18,690 nt of DNA, from contig JAFMJX010000013.1 of NCBI GenBank assembly GCA_017853235.1, forward strand, positions 1-18,690, written 5' to 3'. The notes under the pieces are model-generated. The model ran no database searches. It saw nothing but the letters and a program-made list of their open reading frames with translations, and had not been told where the DNA came from. Below are positions 1 through 7,463 of the stretch, piece by piece; the first letter of the stretch is position 1; each line of letters begins with the position of its first letter. The position numbers were made by a program, and so were the translations under genes. The stretch comes from Chitinophagaceae bacterium. GTDB taxonomy: Bacteria > Bacteroidota > Bacteroidia > Chitinophagales > Chitinophagaceae.

Positions 1-1
1 T

Positions 2-580
2 GATAAGTTAACAGGTACTCCTATCACTTATGATAAAACATTTCCAACTACTACTAACGTTTACCTTTCAATGCCTTCAGGTCCTCAAACTTTTAAATTT
101 AGTTTAGCTGCAGTAAGCCAAAAGGATTCAGCTGAATTATTTTTAAAATCATTTCAAACAGATCCAGGTAAGTATTACAGCTTTATTGTAACAGATTCTG
201 TTAAAGCATCAAGCGCTAGTAAAGCCATCTTTTTACAAGATGACATATTACCATTAGATGTATCTCAAATTGGTTTAAGATTTGTACATGCTATTTGGAA
301 TGATACCGCTGCAAGTACTGTCGACATTTTTTCAGCAAGAAATAACAGAGTAATATTTTCTGCAAAAGGCGCTGGATCTGCATCTACATTTACAGCATTT
401 AATTACTTTACTACTTCTGATACTTTAATTGTAAGAAGAGCTGGTACTACAAACGAATTGGCTCGTTTAAATACATTTGTGCCTACTCCAGGTCGTAACT
501 ATACGGTTGTTTATAAAGGAAATGGTACTGTAACTTCATCTACAGGAAAGCCTCGTTCATTAATGGTCTACGGACATTAA
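2..580 (+). CDS. DUF4397 domain-containing surface protein (3' part)
   Basis: The reading frame is open from base 2, so the gene starts before the window; the first internal ATG (71) is not a likely start. About 192 residues are visible. The part after the phrase IGLRFVHAIWND resembles the DUF4397 repeat, whose hallmark is a valine/leucine-arginine-phenylalanine-valine-histidine-alanine strand followed by a D-I-F/D-V-Y strand, here VDIFSARN. The preceding 80 residues look like the end of another such beta-sandwich (YYSFIVTDS, then FLQDDILPL). The protein ends in a short tail (SLMVYGH) with no sorting domain. DUF4397 proteins are exported beta-rich proteins of unknown function, often lipoproteins in Bacteroidota; the lipobox, if any, lies outside the window. 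A strong terminator follows, so this is the last gene of its unit. Confidence 0.8.
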   Translation, partial: DKLTGTPITYDKTFPTTTNVYLSMPSGPQTFKFSLAAVSQKDSAELFLKSFQTDPGKYYSFIVTDSVKASSASKAIFLQDDILPLDVSQIGLRFVHAIWNDTAASTVDIFSARNNRVIFSAKGAGSASTFTAFNYFTTSDTLIVRRAGTTNELARLNTFVPTPGRNYTVVYKGNGTVTSSTGKPRSLMVYGH

Positions 581-602
581 TCAGTAAGGTTTACTTATAA
601 AA

Positions 603-636
603 AATAACCTCGTCCATTCGACGAGGTTATTTTTTT
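603..636 (+). terminator. Rho-independent terminator after the DUF4397 gene
   Basis: A perfect 12-bp stem (603-614 with 620-631) has a 5-base loop (615-619). Its distal arm ends in a run of T that continues to 636. It sits 22 bases after the stop codon at 580 and before the start at 657, so it separates the two plus-strand genes. The stem is flanked by A on the left and T on the right, so it could also work weakly on the minus strand, but no minus-strand gene ends here. Confidence 0.9.
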
Positions 637-656
637 GTCCTATTTTTAAGTATAAT

Positions 657-1631
657 ATGATATCTATGAAAAAAGTAAGAATAGCATGCTTTTTGTTTTT
701 GCTGATTACTGGCTTATATACTAAAGCGCAAACTTCTTCATTGCATTGGAATGAAGTAACGGATCAATTTGGACCCTTACCTCAAAGTATTAAAGTGTTT
801 GCCTCAGATAAAATATTTAAGGATAGTAATTTTGTAGGTTATTATGTGTCAATCAATACAAAAGATAAAAAATTAGACATGGGTGCAGATACTACTTTGT
901 ATCGCCGCTTTACGCCTCAACAATTTTATACCCGAATTGGTCAACCTTATGTGGTGGTGAATAGTTCTTTTTTTGAATTCGTACATAATACCAATGTCAA
1001 TATTGTTGTGAAAGAAGGCGTACCAGTATCTTATAATATTCACAGTATTCCTGCTAAAGGCAAAGACACACTTACTTATACGCATGTATTAGGATCCGCA
1101 TTGGGTATGGATAAAAAGGGTAAAATGGATGTTGTTTACACTTACACCGATTCCAATAGTAAGGAAATATTATATCAGCAAACTGTGATGAAACCTTTTA
1201 GAGACTCTAACATAAAATTATCAGTAAACGATGCTAGATTAAATGGATTAACTCCTTGGAAAGTAAAGTGGGCCAACGGAGGCGGTCCTGTATTAATGAG
1301 TGAAGGTCAAATTCATATCACCAATGATGACGAACGCAAATTTGCAGGAAAAGCAATATTGGATTACCATCCACGCACAGCAATGGGTTATAAAAAAGAC
1401 GGCACTTTAATTATCATGGCTATACAAGGAAGAATGAAAGGGATTGCTGCAGGAATTACACTTACCGAGTTGGCTAATTTATTTCAAGAGCTAGGTTGTT
1501 ATGAAGCCATCAATTTGGACGGCGGTGGAAGCTCTTGTTTATTAGTCAATGGCAAAGAAACCATCAAGCCTTCAGATGCAACTGGCCAAAGGCCTGTCCC
1601 TGCTGTATTTTACGTTAAGACAACTTTTTAA
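657..1631 (+). CDS. Secreted phosphodiester glycosidase family protein (NAGPA-like)
   Basis: The 324-residue product begins with a signal peptide (basic MKKVR, hydrophobic ACFLFLLITGLY, probable cleavage after TKAQ near residue 25). ATG 666 (MKKVRIA) is an equally good start. The C-terminal two thirds match the NAGPA/DUF2233 phosphodiester glycosidase family. Visible family landmarks are NSSFFEF (102-108), NGGGP (207-211), HPRTAMGY (238-245) and the diagnostic DGGGSS (288-293). Known family members remove GlcNAc from a phosphodiester-linked sugar (the human uncovering enzyme) or act on related sugar phosphodiesters. In bacteria they are periplasmic or surface enzymes linked to teichoic-acid-like or exopolysaccharide substrates. 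The length and motif order suggest an intact enzyme. The real substrate cannot be told from sequence. The gene is preceded by a strong terminator, so it should have its own promoter between 637 and 656 or read through from upstream; I see no clear promoter match. Confidence 0.85.
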   Translation: MISMKKVRIACFLFLLITGLYTKAQTSSLHWNEVTDQFGPLPQSIKVFASDKIFKDSNFVGYYVSINTKDKKLDMGADTTLYRRFTPQQFYTRIGQPYVVVNSSFFEFVHNTNVNIVVKEGVPVSYNIHSIPAKGKDTLTYTHVLGSALGMDKKGKMDVVYTYTDSNSKEILYQQTVMKPFRDSNIKLSVNDARLNGLTPWKVKWANGGGPVLMSEGQIHITNDDERKFAGKAILDYHPRTAMGYKKDGTLIIMAIQGRMKGIAAGITLTELANLFQELGCYEAINLDGGGSSCLLVNGKETIKPSDATGQRPVPAVFYVKTTF

Positions 1632-3606
1632 TACGCATATTTTTAAAACGGACCACATCGCCGTGTCCTAAAAATCCTATATGTCCAGTGGTTCTGGATA
1701 ATCCTGGATGTTCTTTGTGGTCCATTGTTCCATTTTTTATGGCTTCTTTTATGTCACCTTCATTAATCACTGTTCCATTAAGGGTCACTTTAATTTTAGT
1801 CCCAGATAATATAATTTCTTCTTGATTCCATTCTCCGACTGGTTTTAAATATCCTCGTTTTGCAGGCATGATACCATAAACGGAACCATGATATTGATAC
1901 TGTTGTAAATTTTTATACATGTCGGCTTCATTATCTAATACTTGTATTTCCATACCTACATACGCAGCATCGCCTTCTAATGGTGCATGTAATCCAATAC
2001 CGTTATTTCCTCCTGGCGTAAGTTGAAATTCAAATCTATAAATGAAATTGTCGTATTCTTCTTTCGTATATAAGTTACCACCCCCTTTTGCCTGAGGATT
2101 CACCTCAATCGCACCATCTTTTAAAATATATCCTGCTAGGTTTCCTTGCCATTGATCCATATTGGTTCCATCAAATAAAGAAACAAATCCTTCTTTTTGT
2201 TCCGCCTCACTTAATAATACTGGAGCCTCACTTGGAAGCTCTCTCACATAAATATTTCGGTAAGCCACATACGTGCCATGAGCTTGTAATTCAATTTGTT
2301 CTTTTGAAAAAATTGGAATTTTTCGATCCCAATAGTTTTCAAGTATCACATTGTCGGTTACTAAAATCCCATTTAAATAAACAGTTACTTTTTCTCCTTT
2401 CATAATAATATGAAAAGTGTTCCACTCTCCAATTTTATTATCAGCGACCAATAATGGCTTACTTTGATATTTTGTGTTGTTATACAATCCTCCAGAACCC
2501 ACTTCAGCTCCTACTTCTCGACGACTAGTATCCCAAATTTGCACTTGAGGAGAACCTCTTAAATAAATACCAGCATCTCCCTTTTCTGTGATTTTCCAAT
2601 CCACATACATTTCAATGTCGCCATATTTTTTTTCTGTGGCTAAATTGTCACCATGACCTGTAAAGATCAGCAATCCATCTTTTACAATCCAATCCTTTTT
2701 AATGCTTTCGTTGGCTTTTTGTTGAGCTGCTTGTAAGGCACTATCGCTCATCTTAGAACGTGCAATAGGATTACTTACCAAGCCTTTCCACCCGGTTAAA
2801 TCTTTGCCATTAAATAAATTGACAAATCCATAGTCATAAGGCATTTTTAATAAATGTGATTTTAATTTGCTCACAAGAATAGCACTGTCTTCGCCATGAA
2901 TCAAAGGCATTGCTTTTTCAAGTAAAGCTCTTATCATTGGCCCTTTGATATTTTCATTGTTCAAAGCCAATCTAGTAACCATTAATGCAGCATCTTTTTG
3001 AACAGATTCATCTTGTAAGAAATTTCCAATAAACATAAAAGCACCTAATGAAGGAATGTGGGATGCATTATTCAAGATTCTTTTTTTCTCAATTACATTT
3101 CCATTATTACCAATAACTGTTTGCATTTGATCTTGTAATGCCAATAATTTCATGGCATTATTCATTGGCTTTGGAGCAGCTTCTAAATTTTCTTTTTTTG
3201 GACTTAGTTGACTCAATAATTCATGCACCGTTTCCTCTGGGGATAATAAATTAATTTGTGATTTTAAAAAAGTAGCTGCGTAAGGCGTATTTTTCTTCTT
3301 AGATTGCTTATAAATCATTGCATACCATTTTGTATACAATTCCTTATTCAAGGAAGCTTTATGTGTATAGGCAGCTATTGCATAAGTGGCTTTTAATTTT
3401 AAAGAATCATTTTGTAAAAGCACAAATACTTTTTTCCAATCTGATTTTTTCCAATTTTCCATATTTTGTAAAGTGCCTTGTATATCACTCACATGTTGAT
3501 AAGGAAAGAGGTCTAATGCTTGTTCAATATTTGGTTTTTGTGCATCAGCTTGTAAGCCAATCATTACTGCGAACACGAATAGGTATAAATATTTTTTCAT
3601 AATCAT
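1615..3606 (-). CDS. Secreted protein with two DUF1080 (3-keto-disaccharide hydrolase-like) domains
   Basis: The 663-residue product has a signal peptide (MKKYLYLFVFAVMIGLQADAQ). ATG 3606 and ATG 3600 are both possible starts; MKK at 3600 is typical of the phylum. Residues 25-250 form a mostly helical region without a recognised motif, possibly HEAT-like. Two copies of the DUF1080 concanavalin-like fold follow. Copy 1 spans about 260-455 (FVNLFNGKDLTGW, GIYLRG, QVQIWD) and copy 2 about 472-662 (FVSLFDGTNMDQW, GIGLHAP, EIQVLDN). DUF1080 enzymes studied in Bacteroides and others cleave 3-keto-glycosides made by sugar C3 dehydrogenases. The gene starts only 4-10 bases after the stop of the oxidoreductase gene upstream, so the two are almost certainly one operon. 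Typical DUF1080 proteins carry one copy in about 200-280 residues, so the helical region and duplication are unusual. The stop codon lies inside the convergent gene. Confidence 0.88.
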   Translation of the reverse strand: MIMKKYLYLFVFAVMIGLQADAQKPNIEQALDLFPYQHVSDIQGTLQNMENWKKSDWKKVFVLLQNDSLKLKATYAIAAYTHKASLNKELYTKWYAMIYKQSKKKNTPYAATFLKSQINLLSPEETVHELLSQLSPKKENLEAAPKPMNNAMKLLALQDQMQTVIGNNGNVIEKKRILNNASHIPSLGAFMFIGNFLQDESVQKDAALMVTRLALNNENIKGPMIRALLEKAMPLIHGEDSAILVSKLKSHLLKMPYDYGFVNLFNGKDLTGWKGLVSNPIARSKMSDSALQAAQQKANESIKKDWIVKDGLLIFTGHGDNLATEKKYGDIEMYVDWKITEKGDAGIYLRGSPQVQIWDTSRREVGAEVGSGGLYNNTKYQSKPLLVADNKIGEWNTFHIIMKGEKVTVYLNGILVTDNVILENYWDRKIPIFSKEQIELQAHGTYVAYRNIYVRELPSEAPVLLSEAEQKEGFVSLFDGTNMDQWQGNLAGYILKDGAIEVNPQAKGGGNLYTKEEYDNFIYRFEFQLTPGGNNGIGLHAPLEGDAAYVGMEIQVLDNEADMYKNLQQYQYHGSVYGIMPAKRGYLKPVGEWNQEEIILSGTKIKVTLNGTVINEGDIKEAIKNGTMDHKEHPGLSRTTGHIGFLGHGDVVRFKNMRIKKLS

Positions 3607-3610
3607 CTTT

Positions 3611-4876
3611 TTAAATTGTCCAAGGACCTCTCATAGGTGGGTTGATTAAAAAATTGGCTTCGTTATCGTTTATAAATTCTTGAGTTTCTGGATTAAAATG
3701 TAAGGTGCGACCTAGTTGTAGTGCAATCTTACCCATATTGATAATGGTGCATGATCTAAAGCCGTTGGATTCATTTAATGCAAAAGGGGTTCTGTATTTT
3801 ACTGAGTCTAAAAAATTTGTGACCTGAGGAACAGGGTCTGGCATCATGGCTAATTTTTCTTTTAAATTTGGGATGTCTGATTTAAATCCATTGAATAATT
3901 TTCCATTAGGACCTTCAATATAGGCAGCAGTTGGATCTTTAGCTTCTCCATCTAAAATAATTTGACATCCATCCGCATACGTGTAAGTAATTTTTCGGAA
4001 AGTACCACAAGCATCTGGATGTTGTTGTTCTGCATCAACTTCTACTTTAATAGGACTTGTTTCATCCTTGCCTAAGAAATATTGTATAGGATCTAAATAA
4101 TGTTGTCCCATATCACCTAAGCCTCCTCCATCATAATCCCAATAGCCTCTAAAAGTTTGATGCACCCTGTGTGCATGGTATGGCTTGTATGGCGCAGGTC
4201 CTAGCCATCTATCATAATCTAATTCAGCAGGAACTGGTTGTTCTTCTAATTTTGTTTTTCCTACCCAATAAAATTTCCAATCAAAACCGGTGGTTTTACT
4301 CACCGTTACTTTTAATGGCCAACCTAATAATCCGGATTCAACTAATTTTTTAATAGGTCTTACAGTTGTATTCATCCCGTAAAAATTATCTTCAAAACGA
4401 AACCAAGTATTTAAACGAAACATTCTTTTATATTCTTTGACTGCTTCCACTACTTTTTTTCCTTCTCCAATAGTTCTTGTCATAGGCTTCTCACACCAAA
4501 TATCTTTGCCCGCTTTTGCTGCATCTACTGCTATAATACCATGCCAATGCGGAGGTGTAGCAATATGTACAATATCCACTTCGGGTAGTGCAATCAATTC
4601 TCGATGATCATGAAATGTTTTTACGCCACCCCCTACTATTTTTGCAGCACTTGCCAAATGGGTTGAATCTACATCACATAAAGCTACTACTCTTGTTCCG
4701 GCATAAGGGATATGACCACGTCCCATACCACCCAAACCTATAATGCCTTTGGTAAGCTGATCACTTGGTGCAATAAAACCCTTGCCTAATACGTGTCTTG
4801 GAATAATTGAAAAACCAACTGCTAACTTAGCGGTATTTTGTAAAAAGGTTCTTCTTGAAGTAGCTTTCAATTTCAT
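3611..4876 (-). CDS. Tat-exported Gfo/Idh/MocA family oxidoreductase, probable sugar 3-dehydrogenase
   Basis: The chosen start, ATG 4876, gives 421 residues beginning MKLKATSRRTFLQ. This places a twin-arginine signal (S-R-R-T-F-L) at residues 7-12 before a hydrophobic stretch. The frame extends to ATG 4945, but the extra 23 residues would push the signal inward. Visible landmarks in 421-residue numbering are the dinucleotide-binding GLGGMGRGH (47-55), CDVD ending the second strand (near 67-70), the catalytic-lysine motif EKP (129-131), and GGGLGDMGQHYLDP (250-263), where D and H lie in the sugar site of secreted family members. Tat export allows the enzyme to leave the cell with bound NAD(P), as in glucose-fructose oxidoreductase. 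Known Bacteroidota relatives next to DUF1080 genes oxidise glycosides at C3. A retaining GH109-type N-acetylgalactosaminidase activity is the alternative. It is the first gene of an operon with the double-DUF1080 gene. Confidence 0.87.
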   Translation of the reverse strand: MKLKATSRRTFLQNTAKLAVGFSIIPRHVLGKGFIAPSDQLTKGIIGLGGMGRGHIPYAGTRVVALCDVDSTHLASAAKIVGGGVKTFHDHRELIALPEVDIVHIATPPHWHGIIAVDAAKAGKDIWCEKPMTRTIGEGKKVVEAVKEYKRMFRLNTWFRFEDNFYGMNTTVRPIKKLVESGLLGWPLKVTVSKTTGFDWKFYWVGKTKLEEQPVPAELDYDRWLGPAPYKPYHAHRVHQTFRGYWDYDGGGLGDMGQHYLDPIQYFLGKDETSPIKVEVDAEQQHPDACGTFRKITYTYADGCQIILDGEAKDPTAAYIEGPNGKLFNGFKSDIPNLKEKLAMMPDPVPQVTNFLDSVKYRTPFALNESNGFRSCTIINMGKIALQLGRTLHFNPETQEFINDNEANFLINPPMRGPWTI

Positions 4877-5043
4877 TTTATAAATTCCTTTATCATTGAA
4901 AAATAGTTGGCTTTTGCCTGGCTTATGCCTTTCTAAATTTATCATTTTTTTAGTTAAACTTGAACGTAAAATGCGAGAGTATAAAAATTATTTTTTATAT
5001 TCAATTTCATTTTACGATTGACCAAACCAAAAACGAACGATTT
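4877..5043. promoter_or_regulatory. Divergent start region between oxidoreductase operon and MFS transporter
   Basis: This region of about 167 bp lies between the preferred starts of two divergent genes and must hold both promoters. It contains a perfect 9-base inverted repeat, CGTAAAATG at 4965-4973 and CATTTTACG at 5008-5016, with start-to-start spacing of 43 bases, about four helical turns. That would suit a dimeric or looping regulator controlling both directions. I could not find a convincing Bacteroidota -33/-7 pair (TTTG and TAnnTTTG) on either strand; the nearest -7-like string on the plus strand is at 4989-4996. Confidence 0.4.
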
Positions 5044-6279
5044 ATGTCAAAAAACATTCAAACCAACAAACTGTTTGTAGCCAGCTGTATGGCTTTATTG
5101 GTGACTTCCCTTTCTTTTGGTATCAGAGCAGGGGTACTTAGTCAACAAGGTGTTGATTTTAACTTATCACCCGCTCAATTGGGTACTATTGCAGCTACTG
5201 CTTTTTGGGGCTTTCCGCTAGCCATGTTAGTAGGAGGTACCATTGTTGATATCATTGGAATGAAACGCCTTTTGGTATTAGCCTTTATCTTTCACTTAGC
5301 AGGCATTGTATTAACTATTTATGCCACAGGTTATTGGAGCTTATTTTTATCTACTTTATTAGTGGGTATTGCCAATGGAACCGTAGAAGCTTCATGTAAT
5401 CCATTGGTGACTGCATTATATCCCAATGATAAAACGACAAAACTGAATCATTTTCATTTATGGTTCCCAGGTGGTATTGTGATTGGTACTTTAATTGTTT
5501 TCTTATTTAATAAAATTGGATTAAGCACACAAATACAAGTGGGTATGATGTTAATACCAACTATTTTATATGGTTACTCCTTTAGCAAATTGGATTTTCC
5601 CGAAACCGAACGTGTATCAAGTGGTGTGAGTTCTTCGGAAATGTATAAGTCCTTATTAAATCCTTTATTTATTTTCATGATCATTTGTATGTTTGGTACA
5701 GCGATTACAGAACTATTTACAGGGCAATGGATTGACGTTTTATTAAAAAATGTGAGTGATAATGCCATCTTATTATTAACTATCGAAACAGGTATTATGG
5801 TGATTGGGCGCGGTTTTGCGGGCCCTGTTGTCCATAAATTTTCACCTCAAGGGGTGTTATTAATTTCTGCTATTTTATCTGCATTAGGTTTATATATTTT
5901 AGGACATACTGCAGGAAATATGTTGTTTGTAGGAGCCATTATTTTTGGATTAGGGGTATGTTATTTTTGGCCTACTATGTTGGGTTTTGTATCTGAAAAC
6001 TTACCTAAAACAGGAGCTGTGGGTATTAACCTAATGGGTGGTGCTGGCATGTTTGCTGTTTCTGTGTATATGATTTTTATGAGTGATTTTTATGACAAGT
6101 TGGTCAATGCAAAAATTCCTGCCAATACTGCTGCTGATCAATTAGCTGTTGTAACTAATGAAGCTAAAAAATTGGCTGGACCTGAAGTGATTAATGCAAC
6201 TTTACTGATACCTGTAGTATTGGTTGTAGCATTCGCAGGGTTAAATATGTATATGAAAAATAAAAAAGCTGCAGCTTAA
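5044..6279 (+). CDS. MFS sugar transporter, FucP-like (FHS family)
   Basis: The chosen ATG 5044 gives 411 residues starting MSKNIQTNKLFVASCMALL. The frame continues upstream to a TTG at 4960, but that adds 28 residues with no sense in an MFS protein. About twelve hydrophobic segments are visible, split in the middle by a hydrophilic loop (DFPETERVSSG, about residues 178-188) as usual for the 6+6 MFS layout. The loop between helices 2 and 3 carries the family signature GGTIVDIIGMKRLL. The stretch EASCNPLVTALYPNDKTTKL followed by HFHLWFPGG resembles the helix-4/5 region of the FHS group (L-fucose, glucose/galactose porters), which are H+ symporters. It is divergent from the oxidoreductase/DUF1080 operon, and the likely job is inner-membrane import of the sugar or keto-sugar made in the periplasm. 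It is closed by a strong terminator. The exact substrate is not visible. Confidence 0.87.
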   Translation: MSKNIQTNKLFVASCMALLVTSLSFGIRAGVLSQQGVDFNLSPAQLGTIAATAFWGFPLAMLVGGTIVDIIGMKRLLVLAFIFHLAGIVLTIYATGYWSLFLSTLLVGIANGTVEASCNPLVTALYPNDKTTKLNHFHLWFPGGIVIGTLIVFLFNKIGLSTQIQVGMMLIPTILYGYSFSKLDFPETERVSSGVSSSEMYKSLLNPLFIFMIICMFGTAITELFTGQWIDVLLKNVSDNAILLLTIETGIMVIGRGFAGPVVHKFSPQGVLLISAILSALGLYILGHTAGNMLFVGAIIFGLGVCYFWPTMLGFVSENLPKTGAVGINLMGGAGMFAVSVYMIFMSDFYDKLVNAKIPANTAADQLAVVTNEAKKLAGPEVINATLLIPVVLVVAFAGLNMYMKNKKAAA

Positions 6280-6310
6280 TAATTTAGTATAAGCGAAATA
6301 TATTGCTTCA

Positions 6311-6343
6311 CTAAGGCGCGCCACCGGCGCGCCTTAGTTTTTT
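6311..6343 (+). terminator. GC-rich hairpin terminator of the MFS gene, overlapping the end of the convergent gene
   Basis: A perfect 12-bp stem (6311-6322 with 6326-6337) and 3-base loop (6323-6325) are followed by six T (6338-6343). The core is GGCGCGCC on both arms, strikingly GC-rich for this genome. The T run is only on the plus-strand exit side, so it terminates the MFS transcript. The stop codon of the minus-strand hydrolase (6334-6336) lies inside the right arm and the T run encodes its last residues. The structure is therefore transcribed into both mRNAs and may cap both 3' ends. Confidence 0.9.
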
Positions 6344-7317
6344 ATAAAAGCCAAAATTGCTTCTGCAGTTTTCACGGGTGCTTCTTCCATAGGAATATGA
6401 CCCACGTTGGGCAAAATGAATAAGCGACTATTGGGAATATCTTTTTTAAATAAATAAGCATTGTCCACGGCAATGACTTGATCCTGTTCGCCCCAAATAA
6501 TTAAAGTAGGGGCTGTAATGGTTTTAACCACCTCCACATTCACTTTATAAGGATGTGTAAATAGTGATAACATGGCTTTACGATTGCCTTCTCTAAGGGT
6601 CATTTCATGATATCTATTGACGACTTCTTCGGTAATTAAACTTTGATCATAAAAAATAGTAGCTAAACTTTTTCGAATCAATGATTTTGGTGTGATGTAT
6701 AAAAGCAATTGATTGACTATGGGTATTTTTGCTAATCTAAAACCCAAACTCCCTTTTTCATTTTTGGGAGGGTAACCTCCAGCATCTACAAGGATTAATT
6801 GACTTACTTTTTTAGGATGTGCCACGGCGTATTGCCAAGCAATACTACCTCCTAAGGAGTTGCCTGCTAAAATACATTTATGAATATTTAATGCTGTTAA
6901 AAACGAATCTATGAAATTGGGATAATAAGGGGCTACATAATTATTTTCGGGACTAGGACCTGTTAGACCAAAAGCAGGCAGATCCATGCTGATAATTCTT
7001 TTGTGCGGGTTTTGTTTTAATATCAAAGCCACCAAACTATCCCAGGTATGTAAGGAGGAGGAAGTGCCATGTATGAATACCAAAGGAGTCCGATCATTAC
7101 TATCTCCTTGAGAACGATAATGTACTTGCATGCCCATTAATGGCATATATTTTGAAGCAGCGTTTCCATATTTTAATTGCATAGTAGCAATAGGAATATC
7201 TCTTTGAGCAAATACCGAAAAAACGATGATTAATAAACCTATTACTACGGTGAAGGTGTAACCTGTCTTTTTTGCTATTTTATTCCAACCTGAGGCGGGA
7301 GGTGTTGTCAAATTCAT
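6334..7317 (-). CDS. Membrane-anchored alpha/beta hydrolase
   Basis: The chosen ATG 7317 gives 327 residues beginning MNLTTPPASGWNKIAKK. The frame extends to 7389, but a promoter-like pair lies inside that extension. A single hydrophobic segment near residues 20-38 (FTVVIGLLIIVFSVFAQ) is an anchor or signal peptide with a possible -AQ cleavage site. The rest is a complete alpha/beta hydrolase fold in 327-residue numbering: oxyanion HGTSSS (83-88), nucleophile elbow GNSLGG with Ser154, acid Asp279 in WGEQDQ, and His307 in NVGHIPMEE. A lid region between strand 6 and the acid is present (about 190-250). Relatives include haloalkane dehalogenase-like, epoxide hydrolase-like and esterase enzymes. 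The nucleophile is Ser, so an esterase or C-C hydrolase is likelier than a dehalogenase. It is monocistronic, convergent with the MFS gene and divergent from the next gene. Confidence 0.85.
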   Translation of the reverse strand: MNLTTPPASGWNKIAKKTGYTFTVVIGLLIIVFSVFAQRDIPIATMQLKYGNAASKYMPLMGMQVHYRSQGDSNDRTPLVFIHGTSSSLHTWDSLVALILKQNPHKRIISMDLPAFGLTGPSPENNYVAPYYPNFIDSFLTALNIHKCILAGNSLGGSIAWQYAVAHPKKVSQLILVDAGGYPPKNEKGSLGFRLAKIPIVNQLLLYITPKSLIRKSLATIFYDQSLITEEVVNRYHEMTLREGNRKAMLSLFTHPYKVNVEVVKTITAPTLIIWGEQDQVIAVDNAYLFKKDIPNSRLFILPNVGHIPMEEAPVKTAEAILAFIKN

Positions 7318-7463
7318 AGACTTTTTATTAAAATTTAAGGTATGAAATAAATTACAAAGTTGAAGAGGAGCAGCAAATTCGTCCCTCAAAATTATAAATA
7401 TATTTTTAACGGTTACCTTATTTCATAAGACTGTAGTATATTCATTCACTGAAAAATAAGTGT
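7318..7463. promoter_or_regulatory. Divergent start region with a promoter-like pair for the hydrolase
   Basis: This region of about 146 bp separates two divergent genes. On the minus strand a TTTG (7358 to 7355) is followed after 17 bases by TAAATTTT (7337 to 7330), close to the Bacteroidota consensus TTTG-N17-23-TAnnTTTG. Transcription from it would start only a few bases before ATG 7317, giving a very short leader and excluding the upstream ATG 7389. A small imperfect palindrome CTTAT-TTC-ATAAG lies at 7417-7429 on the side of the plus-strand gene. No convincing plus-strand promoter was seen. Confidence 0.3.

Noticed and set aside
2088..2405. Plus-strand open frame of about 105 codons inside the double-DUF1080 gene
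   Set aside because: It lies wholly antisense to a well-supported gene, and its residues show no family pattern, only the antisense of DUF1080 coding.
4877..4945. N-terminal extension of the oxidoreductase to ATG 4945
   Set aside because: It would bury the twin-arginine leader behind 23 non-signal residues; ATG 4876 places it correctly.
4960..5043. N-terminal extension of the MFS gene to TTG 4960
   Set aside because: It adds a charged and aromatic stretch unlike MFS N-termini and would consume the promoter region; ATG 5044 gives the usual short cytoplasmic end.
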